Assembly: GCF_018531445.1 (NCBI RefSeq) | Contig: NZ_JAHDTH010000001.1 | Span: forward strand, 62,001 to 126,000 | Direction: 5' to 3' | Source of the DNA: Pseudonocardia lacus | GTDB lineage: Bacteria > Actinomycetota > Actinomycetes > Mycobacteriales > Pseudonocardiaceae | DNA: 64,000 nt | In this document: positions 8,510 to 17,024 of the stretch, piece by piece | Layout: each line of letters starts with the position of its first letter | How positions within the stretch are numbered: the first letter of the stretch is position 1 | Notes under the pieces: model-generated | What the model was told of the DNA's origin: nothing | Database searches by the model: none | What the model saw: only the letters and a program-made list of their open reading frames with translations | Position numbers and translations under genes: made by a program

Positions 8510-9657
8510 GGGCGGGCCTCCGCGTAGAAGGAGAAGTCGCGTTCGAGCTGGTCGGTGGACAGGCCGAAGTCGGCGGCGGTGTAGCGGTGGCCACCGCCGC
8601 GGCGCTCCCGGCGGTTCTGCTCCAGGTAGGCGGTGAACGCCGCGTCGTCGGCCGCGTCGGCCGGGGTGCCGAGCTCGTCGAGCACCCGGCGGGCCTGGCC
8701 GAGGGGGTCGTCCAGCAGGGCCCGGTAGCCGACGTCGACGACGCGGTCCGGGCGAGCCGCGCGCACGGCGTCGAAGCCGCGCAACGACTCCGCGAATCGC
8801 CGCGACCAGTACCGACCGGCCGCGACGGGGTCGACGTCGTCGCTGTACTGCCGGCTCATCGTGGTCACCATCGAGGCGTAGGAGGGCACGGCGTCGACCG
8901 GGGAGCGGTGGGTCATCACGATCCGCGCGCCGGGGAACGCGTCCAGCACGGTGTCGACCGCGGTGAGGTGGTGGGGCGACTTGAGCACCCACCGCGCGCC
9001 GGCCCGACCGGGGTCCTGCCACTGCAGGACCTGCAGCCACTCGCGCAGCTCCCGGTAGGCCGGGGCCTGGTCGAACGAACGCAGCCAGACGCCGTAGGTG
9101 GGCGCCCAGTAGAACGAGTCGAAGCTCATCGTGGTGAACGAGCGGTCGAGCAGGATCACGTCCTCCTCCGGCCCGTCCCAGATGACGGTGTGGATGGCGG
9201 CGAAGTCGGGCGACAGCGCCAGGAACGCCTCCATCTGCTCCTGCGCGCGGCGCTTGCGCAGCGGCGCCCCGGCCGGCTCGTCGGGGAAGGGCAGCGGGAA
9301 CGACGTCTCCCACGACAGCGTCGCGGTGAGCCGGGGCGAGGCGGCCAGCAGCCGGTGCACCAGGGTCGACCCGGTGCGGGGCAGCCCGCAGATCGCGGCG
9401 GCGACGCGGACCGGCTCGTCGAGCACCTCGGGGTGGCGGCGCTGGAACTCCCGCAGCCGCAGCCGGTCGGCCAGCAGCGCGATGAGCCGGCGGCGGGTCA
9501 GGTCGAGGCCCAGCGGCGACAGCCGGGCCTCGTCGTTCAGGCTGGCCACCAGCACGGAGAGCGGCTCGACGAACCAGCGGTCGCCGAACTCGGCGAGGCC
9601 GGTCTTGGCGCTGGCCGCGTCGAGCAGGTCGACGACGCGCAGCTCGCCGCTGCTCAT
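8506..9657 (-). CDS. PAPS-dependent sulfotransferase family protein (Rv3529c-like)
   Basis: A 383-residue protein with the 5'-phosphosulfate-binding loop GLPRTGSTLVHRLL near residues 90-103 and a second PAPS-contact region, ARIVMTHRSPVDAVPSY. WVLKSPHHL matches the conserved lysine/histidine region of bacterial sulfotransferase-3-like proteins. It would transfer sulfuryl groups to a hydroxyl, but the acceptor is unknown. ATG 9657 overlaps the DUF1214 stop as ATGA, so an upstream in-frame ATG at 9666 is less likely. It is coupled at both ends. The size and neighbours agree with mycobacterial Rv3529c, a KstR-regulated gene of unclear role. Confidence 0.85.
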   Translation of the reverse strand: MSSGELRVVDLLDAASAKTGLAEFGDRWFVEPLSVLVASLNDEARLSPLGLDLTRRRLIALLADRLRLREFQRRHPEVLDEPVRVAAAICGLPRTGSTLVHRLLAASPRLTATLSWETSFPLPFPDEPAGAPLRKRRAQEQMEAFLALSPDFAAIHTVIWDGPEEDVILLDRSFTTMSFDSFYWAPTYGVWLRSFDQAPAYRELREWLQVLQWQDPGRAGARWVLKSPHHLTAVDTVLDAFPGARIVMTHRSPVDAVPSYASMVTTMSRQYSDDVDPVAAGRYWSRRFAESLRGFDAVRAARPDRVVDVGYRALLDDPLGQARRVLDELGTPADAADDAAFTAYLEQNRRERRGGGHRYTAADFGLSTDQLERDFSFYAEARP

Positions 9658-10754
9658 CGGACCCACTCAAGCGCGCCCAGCTCGGACAGCGGCACCACCC
9701 GGCAGCGGGGGAGGGGGTGCTCGGTGGCGCCGAGCCAGCGCAGCAGCGCGGTGCCGCTGGTGTGCCCGGCGGTGTCGATCCAGTTGCCGTGCCCGGGATC
9801 GGTGTCGGCGACGACGATAGTGAGCCCGCCGTCCTCGTCCAGCGTCGCCGTGTGCTTGTTGACGGTGATGCGGCGTTCGTGGTCGAGCGACTCCATCCAC
9901 CAGTTGTCGAGCTGGAAGTTCCAGTACGGGCAGTCGGGCACCGCGGTCTCGATCACCCAGGCCTCGCCGGGGCGCAGGGTCCAGTAGCCGTGCAGGTAGA
10001 AGATCTCCGGGTCGCCGCCGGCGCGCTGGAACATGGCCTGGCCGAAGTCGGGCAGCTCGTTGGGCCTGGTCATGAACAGCTCGGTCCACCCGGCGAACGT
10101 CTCGGCGGTGCCGTGCACCCCGAGCGCGGCCCGCTGCAGGGCCGTGACCAGGGTGGCGGGGTCGAGCGGCGGGGGCGGGCCCGGCGGGTCGAGCCGCTCG
10201 ATCCGCCAGCTGCCCGGTTCCTCGGTGGCGCGGTCGAGGTAGGACTGGCGCACCACGAGCCCGGTGGAGTCCGGCGCGAGCGGCAGCCAGTTGTGGCCCT
10301 GCCGGGTGGCGCTGGCGATGATCTCGATGCGGCCGTCGGGCTCGACCACCAGCTCGGCGTCGGTGAGCTCGCCGGTGGAGGCCATGGTGCCGTCCTTGGC
10401 GTACCGGTTGGCCTTGGAGCCGATGGAGAAGTAGGCGATGCTGCCGCGCCGGCCGGTGATCCGGTAGCTGCGGTCGCCGCGGACCGGGGCCGAGAGGTAG
10501 ACGTTGTCGGGGTTGTCCGCGCCGATCTTGACCAGGTCGAGCTGGTGGAAGCGCGGCCGGTCGGGGTCGGCGTTGTCGACCGTGGAGTAGAGCATCTCGC
10601 GCAGCAGCCGGGTGAGGTAGCGGTAGCCCTCCGCCCGGTCGAGCGCGGTGGCCGGGGCGCTGTCGCGCAGCACCGCCCGCCCGGCCCGTTCCAGCGCCTG
10701 GCAGAACTCCGACCAGGCCCTTCCGCTCAGCACAGCCTCTTCGGCGTCGGCCAC
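9654..10754 (-). CDS. DUF1214 domain-containing protein (Rv3531c-like)
   Basis: A 366-residue protein whose C-terminal third is a recognisable DUF1214 domain: a NFQLDNWWMESLDH block, then NWIDTAGHTSGTALLRWLG. The N-terminal part (SEFCQALERAG, GYRYLTRLLREML) is typical of the long form found beside steroid catabolic genes. No enzymatic function is established that I can name. Start GTG 10754 is preceded by a GGGGGA Shine-Dalgarno run. An open frame extends to 10793 but crosses the operator. A perfect KstR-type palindrome lies 20 bases upstream, so this is probably the first gene of a steroid-induced operon continuing through the sulfotransferase, SDR and SRPBCC genes. Confidence 0.85.
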   Translation of the reverse strand: MADAEEAVLSGRAWSEFCQALERAGRAVLRDSAPATALDRAEGYRYLTRLLREMLYSTVDNADPDRPRFHQLDLVKIGADNPDNVYLSAPVRGDRSYRITGRRGSIAYFSIGSKANRYAKDGTMASTGELTDAELVVEPDGRIEIIASATRQGHNWLPLAPDSTGLVVRQSYLDRATEEPGSWRIERLDPPGPPPPLDPATLVTALQRAALGVHGTAETFAGWTELFMTRPNELPDFGQAMFQRAGGDPEIFYLHGYWTLRPGEAWVIETAVPDCPYWNFQLDNWWMESLDHERRITVNKHTATLDEDGGLTIVVADTDPGHGNWIDTAGHTSGTALLRWLGATEHPLPRCRVVPLSELGALEWVR

Positions 10755-10773
10755 GGGTCCCCCACCGCTCGTA

Positions 10774-10791
10774 GGTAGAACACGTTCTACC
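10774..10791. promoter_or_regulatory. KstR-type operator upstream of the DUF1214 operon
   Basis: GGTAGAACACGTTCTACC is an 18-bp perfect palindrome containing TAGAACACGTTCTA. This fits the published KstR consensus TNNAACNNGTTNNA exactly. It ends 20 bases upstream of the GTG at 10754, where a repressor would block the promoter or early elongation. Confidence 0.85.
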
Positions 10792-10821
10792 ACGGTGGTG
10801 CGCGGGCTGTGAACGCCTCGG

Positions 10822-11634
10822 TCAGCGGTCCTCGAACCGCGGGCGGCGCTTCTCGGCGAACGCCCGCGGCCCCTCCTTCGCGTCCGCGCTGCGGAACACC
10901 GCCGTGCCGATGCCGGCCTCGACGGCGAACGCGTCCTGCTCGGCCATGCCCTCGGTCTCCCGGATCGTGCGCAGGATCGCCCGCACGGCGACCGGACCGT
11001 TGGCCGCGACCAACCCGGCCAGCTCCATGGCCTTGGCCAGCGCCTCCCCGTCCGGGACGACGTGCCCGATCAGGCCGAACTCCAGCGCCTCGGCCGCGGT
11101 GATGTGGCGCCCGGTGAGCAGCAGGTCGGCGGCCACGGTGTAGGGGATCTGGCGGGGCAGCCGCACCGCCGAGCCGCCCAGCGGGAACAGCCCCCAGCGG
11201 GCCTCGGAGACGCCGAAGCGGGCGCTGCGCCCGGCCACCCGGATGTCGGTCGCCTGCAGGATCTCGGTGCCCCCGGCCACCGCGGGACCCTCGACGGCGG
11301 CGATCAGCGGCTTGGTCAGCCGCCTGCCCTTGAGCAGCGGTTCGATCACCCGCAGGCCGGCGCCGCCGTCGGTGAACGAGTCGCCCGGGTGGCTCGCGGT
11401 CATCGCCTTGAGGTCCGCGCCGGCGCAGAACGCCCCGCCCGCGCCGGTGAGCACGCAGGCCCGGACGCCCGGGTCGCGGTCCACCTCGTCCCAGGCCTCT
11501 TTCATGATCGCCATCATCTCGGCAGAGAGCGCGTTGCGGGCCTGCGGCCGGTTCATCGTGACGACCAGGACCGCGCCGTGCCGCTCGACCAGGCAGTGCG
11601 GTTGGGCGGCGGGGACGGCGGAAACTGAGCTCAC
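10822..11634 (-). CDS. echA19: Enoyl-CoA hydratase, EchA19-like
   Basis: A 270-residue crotonase. The oxyanion-hole segments are [15 protein letters not shown] and [20 protein letters not shown], and the region near [19 protein letters not shown] holds the catalytic side. It hydrates enoyl-CoA thioesters. EchA19 in Mycobacterium tuberculosis acts on the cholesterol C8 side chain. That assignment rests on the divergent arrangement with a FadD19-like gene, which matches Rv3515c/Rv3516, and on the KstR-type box between them. GTG 11634 has GGAGG about nine bases upstream; the ATG at 11638 is out of frame. A KstR box downstream at 10774 shows that the following gene has its own promoter. Confidence 0.85.
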   Translation of the reverse strand: MSSVSAVPAAQPHCLVERHGAVLVVTMNRPQARNALSAEMMAIMKEAWDEVDRDPGVRACVLTGAGGAFCAGADLKAMTASHPGDSFTDGGAGLRVIEPLLKGRRLTKPLIAAVEGPAVAGGTEILQATDIRVAGRSARFGVSEARWGLFPLGGSAVRLPRQIPYTVAADLLLTGRHITAAEALEFGLIGHVVPDGEALAKAMELAGLVAANGPVAVRAILRTIRETEGMAEQDAFAVEAGIGTAVFRSADAKEGPRAFAEKRRPRFEDR

Positions 11635-11672
11635 CCATTACCTCCAGGACCAAGTGGCGGATTGTCGCGAAC

Positions 11673-11686
11673 GATAACAGGTTCTA
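11673..11686. promoter_or_regulatory. KstR-type operator between echA19 and fadD19
   Basis: GATAACAGGTTCTA matches TNNAACNNGTTNNA at all fixed positions except the first. It sits 10 bases before the fadD19 ATG and 38 bases before the echA19 start, so one site could repress both divergent genes. Its closeness to the fadD19 ATG suggests a very short or absent leader. Confidence 0.7.
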
Positions 11687-11696
11687 GTTTGTCCGG

Positions 11697-13331
11697 ATGG
11701 CGGCCAACATCGCGGATCTCGTTGAGCATGCTGTGGACCTGGTGCCGGAACGGGTCGCGATCATCTGCGGCGACCGGCGCGTCACCTACGCCGAGCTGGA
11801 GCAGCGGGCCAATCGACTGGCCCATCACCTGGCCGAACAGGGGGTGGGGCCGGGGGCGCACGTGGGCTTCCAGTGCCGCAACTCCGTCGAGGCCCTGGAA
11901 ACGATCGTCGCGGCGTACAAACTGCGCAGCGTCCCGGTGAACATCAACTACCGCTGGGTCGAGAACGAGTTGCACTACCTGTACGACAATGCCGATCTTG
12001 TCGCGCTGGTGCACGACCGAGCCTTCACCGACCGGGTGCGCGCCGTGCTGCCGCGGGTGCCGAAGCTGCGCCACGTGATCGTGCTCGACGACGGCGAGGG
12101 CCCCGAGGTCCCCGAGGGACACGGCGTCGACTACGAGCAGGCGCTGGACGGCTCCCGCCCCGAGCGCGACTTCGACGAGCGCAGCGGCGACGACATCTAC
12201 ATCCTCTACACCGGCGGCACCACCGGGCACCCCAAGGGCGTGATGTACCGCCACCACGACGTCTGGTGCGCGCTCGGCGGCGGCATCGACTTCTTCACCG
12301 GTGAGCCGCTGGCCGACGAGTGGGTGCAGTCGCGCACCGGCAAGGACTCCGCCCTGGTCCGGATGAGCCTGGCGCCGCTGATCCACGGCGCGGCCCAGTG
12401 GGCGGCGCTGCAGGCGCTGTTCACCTGCGCCACCTACGTGCAGATGCCTCGGTTCGACCCGCACGCGGTGTGGCGGGCCGTCGACCAGCACAAGGTCAAC
12501 ATGCTGACCCTGGTCGGCGACGCGATGGGCCGCCCGCTGATCGAGGCCTACCACGAGGGCGACTACGACGGCTCGTCGCTGTTCTCGATCTCCAGCCAGG
12601 CCGCGCTGTTCTCGCCGTCGGTGCAGCGCCAGTTCCTCGACGCCTTCCCCAACGCCGTGCTGACCGACGCGGTCGGCTCGTCGGAGGGCGGCTTCAACGG
12701 CATCCAGATGATCACCAAGGACGGCGCCTACACCGGTGGGCCGCGGATCACGATCGGTCCGGACGTCATCGTCATCGACGAGGACGGCCGGCCCGTCGCG
12801 CCCGGCTCCGGGGTGATCGGCAAGATCGGTCGCACCGGTCCGGTCCCGATCGGCTACTACAAGGACCCGGAGAAGACCGCGGCGCTGTTCGTCGAGGTCG
12901 ACGGCAAGCGCTACGTCGTCCCGGGCGACTTCGCCCGCGTCGAGGACGACGGCACGGTCACCCTGCTCGGCCGGGCCAACACCTCGATCAACACCGGCGG
13001 GGAGAAGGTCTTCCCCGAGGAGGTGGAGGGCGCGCTGAAGTCGCACCCGGACGTGTTCGACGCCCTGGTGATCGGGGTGCCCGACGAGCGCTTCGGCCAG
13101 CGCGTCGCCGCGGTGATCGCGCCCCGGCCAGGGGCGGTTCCCGACCCGGCGGCGCTGGACGCCCACGTCCGCGGCCTGATCGCCGGCTACAAGGTGCCGC
13201 GCACGCTGTGGCTGGTCGACGAGATCGGCCGCCTGCCCAGCGGCAAGCCCGACTACCGGTGGGCGCAGCGCCACGTCGCCGAGCACGACCCGGTCCCCGA
13301 GGCCGGCACCGCGGCGCCGGTGGAGGCCTGA
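11697..13331 (+). CDS. fadD19: Steroid-CoA ligase, FadD19-like
   Basis: A 544-residue ANL-superfamily ligase. The N-terminus NIADLVEHAVDLVPERVA closely resembles mycobacterial FadD19 as I remember it. The P-loop-like motif YTGGTTGHPKGV lies near 171-184, followed by SSEGGFNG, VPGDFARVEDDGTVTLLGR and the C-terminal catalytic lysine in LPSGKPDYRW near 515. FadD19 activates the C26 carboxylate of cholesterol catabolites as CoA thioesters. The KstR-type box just upstream, divergent echA19, and fadE26/fadE27/hsd4A within 6 kb support this over a generic fatty-acid ligase. Its TGA overlaps the next ATG (TGATG). Confidence 0.88.
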   Translation: MAANIADLVEHAVDLVPERVAIICGDRRVTYAELEQRANRLAHHLAEQGVGPGAHVGFQCRNSVEALETIVAAYKLRSVPVNINYRWVENELHYLYDNADLVALVHDRAFTDRVRAVLPRVPKLRHVIVLDDGEGPEVPEGHGVDYEQALDGSRPERDFDERSGDDIYILYTGGTTGHPKGVMYRHHDVWCALGGGIDFFTGEPLADEWVQSRTGKDSALVRMSLAPLIHGAAQWAALQALFTCATYVQMPRFDPHAVWRAVDQHKVNMLTLVGDAMGRPLIEAYHEGDYDGSSLFSISSQAALFSPSVQRQFLDAFPNAVLTDAVGSSEGGFNGIQMITKDGAYTGGPRITIGPDVIVIDEDGRPVAPGSGVIGKIGRTGPVPIGYYKDPEKTAALFVEVDGKRYVVPGDFARVEDDGTVTLLGRANTSINTGGEKVFPEEVEGALKSHPDVFDALVIGVPDERFGQRVAAVIAPRPGAVPDPAALDAHVRGLIAGYKVPRTLWLVDEIGRLPSGKPDYRWAQRHVAEHDPVPEAGTAAPVEA

Positions 13332-14449
13332 TGGTGCGCACCGAGCTGTGCGAGCGCTTCGGCATCGCGCACCCGATCGTCGGGTTCACGCCGTCGGCGC
13401 ACGTGGCGGCGGCGATCAGCCGGGCCGGCGGGCTCGGGGTGCTGGGGTGCGTGCGCTACAACGACCCCGCCGACCTCGACGCCGCGCTGAGCTGGATGGA
13501 CGCCAACACCGACGGCCGCCCCTACGGCGTGGACGTGGTGATGCCCTCGACCGTCCCGACCGAGGGCACCCAGCTCGACCTGTCCGAGCTCATCCCCGCC
13601 GAGCACCGCGCCTTCGTCGAGAGGATGCTGGCCGACCTCGGGGTGCCCCCGCTGCCGGAGGGCGGCGGGGCCGGTGGCGGCGTGCTGGGGTGGCTGCACT
13701 CGATCGCCCGCTCGCACGTCGACGTGGCGCTCAAGCACCCGGTGCGGCTGATCGCCAACGCCCTGGGCTCGCCGCCGCCGGACGTCATCGAGCAGGCCCA
13801 CCGCTGCGACGTGCCGGTGGCCGCGCTGGCCGGCACCGCCGAGCACGCCCGCCGCCACGTCGCCAAGGGCGTCGACGTGGTGGTGGCGCAGGGCTACGAG
13901 GCCGGCGGGCACACCGGCGAGATCGCCTCGATGGTGCTGCTGCCCGAGGTGGTCGACGCCGTCCGCGACGCCGCGGGCGACCGGGTCCCGGTGCTGGCCG
14001 CCGGCGGGATCGGCAGCGGGCGCCAGATCGCCGCGGCACTGGCGCTGGGCGCGCAGGGGGCCTGGATGGGGTCGATCTGGCTGACGACCGCCGAGTACAC
14101 CGAGGGGCTGGCCGCGTCGGCCACCCAGCAGGCGCTGCTCGCGGCCACCTCGGCCGACACGGTGCGCTCGCGCATCTACTCCGGCAAGCCCGCCCGGCTG
14201 CTCAGGACCCGCTGGACGCAGGCGTGGGCGGCGCCGGGCGCGCCGGAACCGCTGCCCATGCCGCTGCAGAACATCCTGGTCAGCGAGGCGCACGAGCGCA
14301 TCCAGCGCTCCGCCGACCCGGAGGTCGTGGCGATGCCCGTCGGGCAGGTCGTCGGGCGGCTGAACGAGATCCGCCCGGTCTCCGAGGTCGTGGCCGACCT
14401 GCTCGCCGAGCTCGACCGCACCCTCGACCGGCTGAGCACCCTGCGCTGA
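13331..14449 (+). CDS. Nitronate monooxygenase-like flavoprotein
   Basis: A 372-residue TIM-barrel FMN protein of the nitronate monooxygenase/2-nitropropane dioxygenase family. The flavin-binding AQGYEAGGHTGE motif lies near 190, followed by VLAAGGIGSGRQIAAALALGAQGAWMGS. Family members oxidise nitronates or act as FMN-dependent dehydrogenases. Similar proteins occur in steroid catabolic clusters where the substrate is unclear. ATG 13331 overlaps the fadD19 stop, so it shares that transcript and probably KstR control. A strong bidirectional hairpin follows at 14498-14550. Confidence 0.85.
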   Translation: MVRTELCERFGIAHPIVGFTPSAHVAAAISRAGGLGVLGCVRYNDPADLDAALSWMDANTDGRPYGVDVVMPSTVPTEGTQLDLSELIPAEHRAFVERMLADLGVPPLPEGGGAGGGVLGWLHSIARSHVDVALKHPVRLIANALGSPPPDVIEQAHRCDVPVAALAGTAEHARRHVAKGVDVVVAQGYEAGGHTGEIASMVLLPEVVDAVRDAAGDRVPVLAAGGIGSGRQIAAALALGAQGAWMGSIWLTTAEYTEGLAASATQQALLAATSADTVRSRIYSGKPARLLRTRWTQAWAAPGAPEPLPMPLQNILVSEAHERIQRSADPEVVAMPVGQVVGRLNEIRPVSEVVADLLAELDRTLDRLSTLR

Positions 14450-14455
14450 CCCCGC

Positions 14456-14495
14456 CGTCGGCCCCCTCCCCGTCGGCCCCCTCCCCGTCGGCCCC
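14456..14495. repeat. Short tandem repeat GTCGGCCCCCTCCCC
   Basis: About 2.5 copies of a 15-base unit fill the gap between the NMO stop codon and the terminator hairpin. It is non-coding, C-rich on the plus strand, and probably a slippage product. Confidence 0.75.
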
Positions 14496-14497
14496 GG

Positions 14498-14550
14498 TTC
14501 AGGAAAGCCACGTTCCTGCCCGCAGAGGGCAGGAACGTGGCTTTCCTGAA
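14498..14550. terminator. 23-bp perfect hairpin, bidirectional terminator
   Basis: The arms at 14498-14520 (beginning TTCAGGAAAGCCACG) and 14528-14550 are perfect reverse complements around a 7-base loop, CGCAGAG. The element lies between the convergent NMO and fadE27 genes. Because of the A/T-containing arms either strand ends with a short T-containing segment. Stem length is well above a usual intrinsic terminator, so it could also be a dispersed repeat. Confidence 0.8.
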
Positions 14551-14570
14551 CTCCGGGCCGACGGGTCAGG

Positions 14571-15686
14571 TCAGGCGCGGGCGGCGAGGAGGTCGCCGAG
14601 GGTGCGCAACTGCTCGGTGGCCCCGCCCAGGCCGAACTCGATGCGCTTGGCCGCCACGAAGTAGCGGTGGATGCCGTGGTCGAGGTCGATCCCGACCCCG
14701 CCGTGGACGTGCACGGCGGCGTGCGCGACGCGGTGCCCGCCGTCGGCCGCCCAGAACTTGGCGGTGGCGATCGCGGCGTCGGCCGGCCGGTCCGCGGACA
14801 GCAGCCACGCGGCCTGCCACAGCGTCAGCCGGATGGCCTGGACGTCGACGTAGGCGTCGGCCAGGCGCTGCGCCACGGCCTGGAACGCGCCGATCGGCCG
14901 GTCGAACTGCACGCGGGTGCGGGCGTACTCCGCGGTGAGCTCCAGGGCCCGCTCGGTCACCCCGAGCTGGGCGGCGCACAGCCCCACCGTGGCGTGCGCG
15001 GTCAGCCGGGCCGTGACGGCGTCGCCTGCGCCGACCCCGCCCAGGACGCGGTCGGCGTCGAGCTCGACCCCGGCCAGCTCGACCCAGCCGGCGTCGTCGC
15101 CGTCCACCATCGCCTGCCCGGTCACCGTCACGCCCGGATCGTCGGTGTCGACGACGAAGACGGTGCTGCCGGCGTCGGTCGACGCCGGCACCAGCACCGC
15201 GTCGGCGATCGTGCCGGCCGGGACCGTGGCCACGGTGCCGGTGAGCGACCAGCGTCCGTCGGCCCGCCGGGTGGCGGTGACCGGCTCGGCGCCGTGCGGG
15301 GTGCCGTCGAGGGCGGCGGTGAGCACGAGCTGCCCGGCCCCGGCCGGCGCCGCCCAGCGGGCCCGCTGCGCGGCGTCCCCGAAGTGGGCGACGGCCGAGG
15401 CGCCCACCAGGATCGAGGCGACGTAGGGCGCCGGCGCGACCGCGCGTCCGATCTCGACGGCGATGCTGCACCGCTCCAGGATCCCGAGGTCGTCGTCGCC
15501 GCCGGCGTCCGCGGGCAGCGCGGCGGCCAGCACGCCGGCCCCGGCCAGCGCCGACCACAGCGCCCGGTCGAACCGGCCCGGCGCCGCGTCGACCTCGCGC
15601 AGCCGTTCCGGGGTGACCCGGTCGGTCAGGATGGTGCGGGTCAGCGCGGCGAGGTCGGTCTGCGCCTCGGTGGGGGTGAAGTCCAT
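14571..15686 (-). CDS. fadE27: Acyl-CoA dehydrogenase, FadE27-like (ChsE5-type subunit)
   Basis: A 371-residue acyl-CoA dehydrogenase fold beginning MDFTPTEAQTDL. It carries EYARTRVQFDRPIGAFQAVAQ and the late HVHGGVGIDLDHGIHRYF segment. It is shorter and more divergent than a homotetrameric ACAD. In actinobacterial steroid catabolism such proteins pair with a second ACAD as alpha2beta2 enzymes; FadE26-FadE27 (ChsE4-ChsE5) dehydrogenates cholesterol side-chain CoA esters. It follows the fadE26-like gene by about 50 bases on the same strand, in the mycobacterial order. Start ATG 15686 gives the family N-terminus, although the frame is open far upstream. Confidence 0.87.
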   Translation of the reverse strand: MDFTPTEAQTDLAALTRTILTDRVTPERLREVDAAPGRFDRALWSALAGAGVLAAALPADAGGDDDLGILERCSIAVEIGRAVAPAPYVASILVGASAVAHFGDAAQRARWAAPAGAGQLVLTAALDGTPHGAEPVTATRRADGRWSLTGTVATVPAGTIADAVLVPASTDAGSTVFVVDTDDPGVTVTGQAMVDGDDAGWVELAGVELDADRVLGGVGAGDAVTARLTAHATVGLCAAQLGVTERALELTAEYARTRVQFDRPIGAFQAVAQRLADAYVDVQAIRLTLWQAAWLLSADRPADAAIATAKFWAADGGHRVAHAAVHVHGGVGIDLDHGIHRYFVAAKRIEFGLGGATEQLRTLGDLLAARA

Positions 15687-15736
15687 CGCGGTCCGTCCGT
15701 TCCCGGGGAGTCGGGGTGGGGTGGCGGGGAGCGGGG

Positions 15737-16894
15737 TCAGCGGCGGAACGGCAGGCCGAGCGCGGTGGCGGCGATCATGTCGCGCTGCACCTCGTTCGTG
15801 CCGCCGCCGAAGGTGAGGATCAGGGCGGAGCGCTGCATGCGCTCGATGCGCCCGCCCAGCACGGCGCCCGGCGAGCCGTCGCGCACGGTGGCGGCCGGCC
15901 CGAGGACCTCCATGAGCAGCCGGTAGGCCTCGGTGGACAGCTCGGTGCCGTAGAGCTTGGTGGCCGAGGCCTCGGCCGGGCCCGCGTCGGTCGCCGCGGC
16001 GGCGATCCGCCAGTTCATCAGCTTGAGCGCCTCGGCCTTGGCGTGCACCCGGGCCAGGTGCACGCGCACCCACTCCTGGTCGAGTGCGCCGGTCTCGCGG
16101 GCCCATTCCAGTACCGCGTGCAGGGCGCTGAACAGCGGGGCGGCCCCGGTGAGCGCGACCCGCTCGTGGTTGAGCTGGTTGGTGATCAGCCCCCAGCCGC
16201 GGTTCTCCTCGCCGACCAGCGCCGTGCGCGGCACCCGCACGTCGGAGTAGTAGGTGGCGCTGGTGGTGACCCCGGCCATGGTGCGCACCGGCGTCCAGGA
16301 GAACCCGGGGGCGTCGGTCGGCACGATGAGGATCGACAGGCCGCGGTGGCGGGCCGCGTCCGGGTCGGTGCGGCAGGCCAGCCAGACGTAGTCGGCGTGG
16401 TCGATGAGGCTGGTCCACATCTTCTGGCCGTTGATGACGTAGTCGTCGCCGTCGCGGACCGCGCGCGTGCGCAGCGCGGCCAGGTCGGTGCCGGCGTCGG
16501 GCTCGGAGTAGCCGATGGAGAAGTGCAGCTCGCCGGCGGCGATCCGGGGCAGGAAGAACGACTGCTGCTCTGGCGTGCCGAACCGCATGATCGTCGGGCC
16601 GATGGTGTTGAGGGTCAGGAACGGCACCGGCGCCCCGGCCACGGCGGCCTCCTCGGCGAAGACCAGCTGGTCGGCCGCCGAGCGCTGCTGCCCGCCGAAC
16701 TCCTTGGGCCAGCCCAGCACCAGCCAGCCGTCGGCGCCCATCTGCCGGACGACGTCGCGGTAGACCGAGCCGTCGCCGTACTCGCCCGAGCCGGAGCCGA
16801 GCGCGGCCCGCCGCTCGGGGGTCAGCAGCGCCGCGAAGTACCGGCGCAGCTCCGCGCGCAGGTCCTCCTGCTCCGGGGTGCTCGCGACGTGCAT
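15737..16894 (-). CDS. fadE26: Acyl-CoA dehydrogenase, FadE26-like (ChsE4-type subunit)
   Basis: A 385-residue ACAD. Recognisable segments are LGWPKEFGGQQRSAADQL, FSIGYSEPDAGTDLAALRT, NGQKMWTSLIDHADYVWLA, and the C-terminal LTFGGGTNEVQRDMIA. These match mycobacterial FadE26 closely as I remember it. With FadE27 it should form the heterotetramer that introduces the 2,3-double bond in the cholesterol side-chain thioester. A KstR-type box matching the consensus fully lies 19 bases upstream of ATG 16894. The gene is divergent from hsd4A, as in M. tuberculosis, but without a ferredoxin gene between them. Confidence 0.9.
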   Translation of the reverse strand: MHVASTPEQEDLRAELRRYFAALLTPERRAALGSGSGEYGDGSVYRDVVRQMGADGWLVLGWPKEFGGQQRSAADQLVFAEEAAVAGAPVPFLTLNTIGPTIMRFGTPEQQSFFLPRIAAGELHFSIGYSEPDAGTDLAALRTRAVRDGDDYVINGQKMWTSLIDHADYVWLACRTDPDAARHRGLSILIVPTDAPGFSWTPVRTMAGVTTSATYYSDVRVPRTALVGEENRGWGLITNQLNHERVALTGAAPLFSALHAVLEWARETGALDQEWVRVHLARVHAKAEALKLMNWRIAAAATDAGPAEASATKLYGTELSTEAYRLLMEVLGPAATVRDGSPGAVLGGRIERMQRSALILTFGGGTNEVQRDMIAATALGLPFRR

Positions 16895-16912
16895 CGGCCC
16901 TCCTCGAGGAGA

Positions 16913-16926
16913 TGGAACAGGTTCTA
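16913..16926. promoter_or_regulatory. KstR-type operator upstream of fadE26
   Basis: TGGAACAGGTTCTA fits TNNAACNNGTTNNA at every fixed position. It lies 19 bases upstream of the fadE26 ATG on the minus strand. Confidence 0.82.
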
Positions 16927-16979
16927 CTCACCATAGATCGGCGGGCGCTGGTGGTCGATGGGCGATCCTGGACGGCTAT

Positions 16980-16993
16980 GGGAACACGTTCTA
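16980..16993. promoter_or_regulatory. KstR-type operator upstream of hsd4A
   Basis: GGGAACACGTTCTA matches the KstR consensus except for the first base. It lies about 31 bases upstream of the hsd4A start and 67 bp, centre to centre, from the fadE26 box. The two divergent promoters therefore probably each have their own site. Confidence 0.75.
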
Positions 16994-17024
16994 GTGTGGG
17001 CCCGGGTCGGACGAGGGGGTGCAC

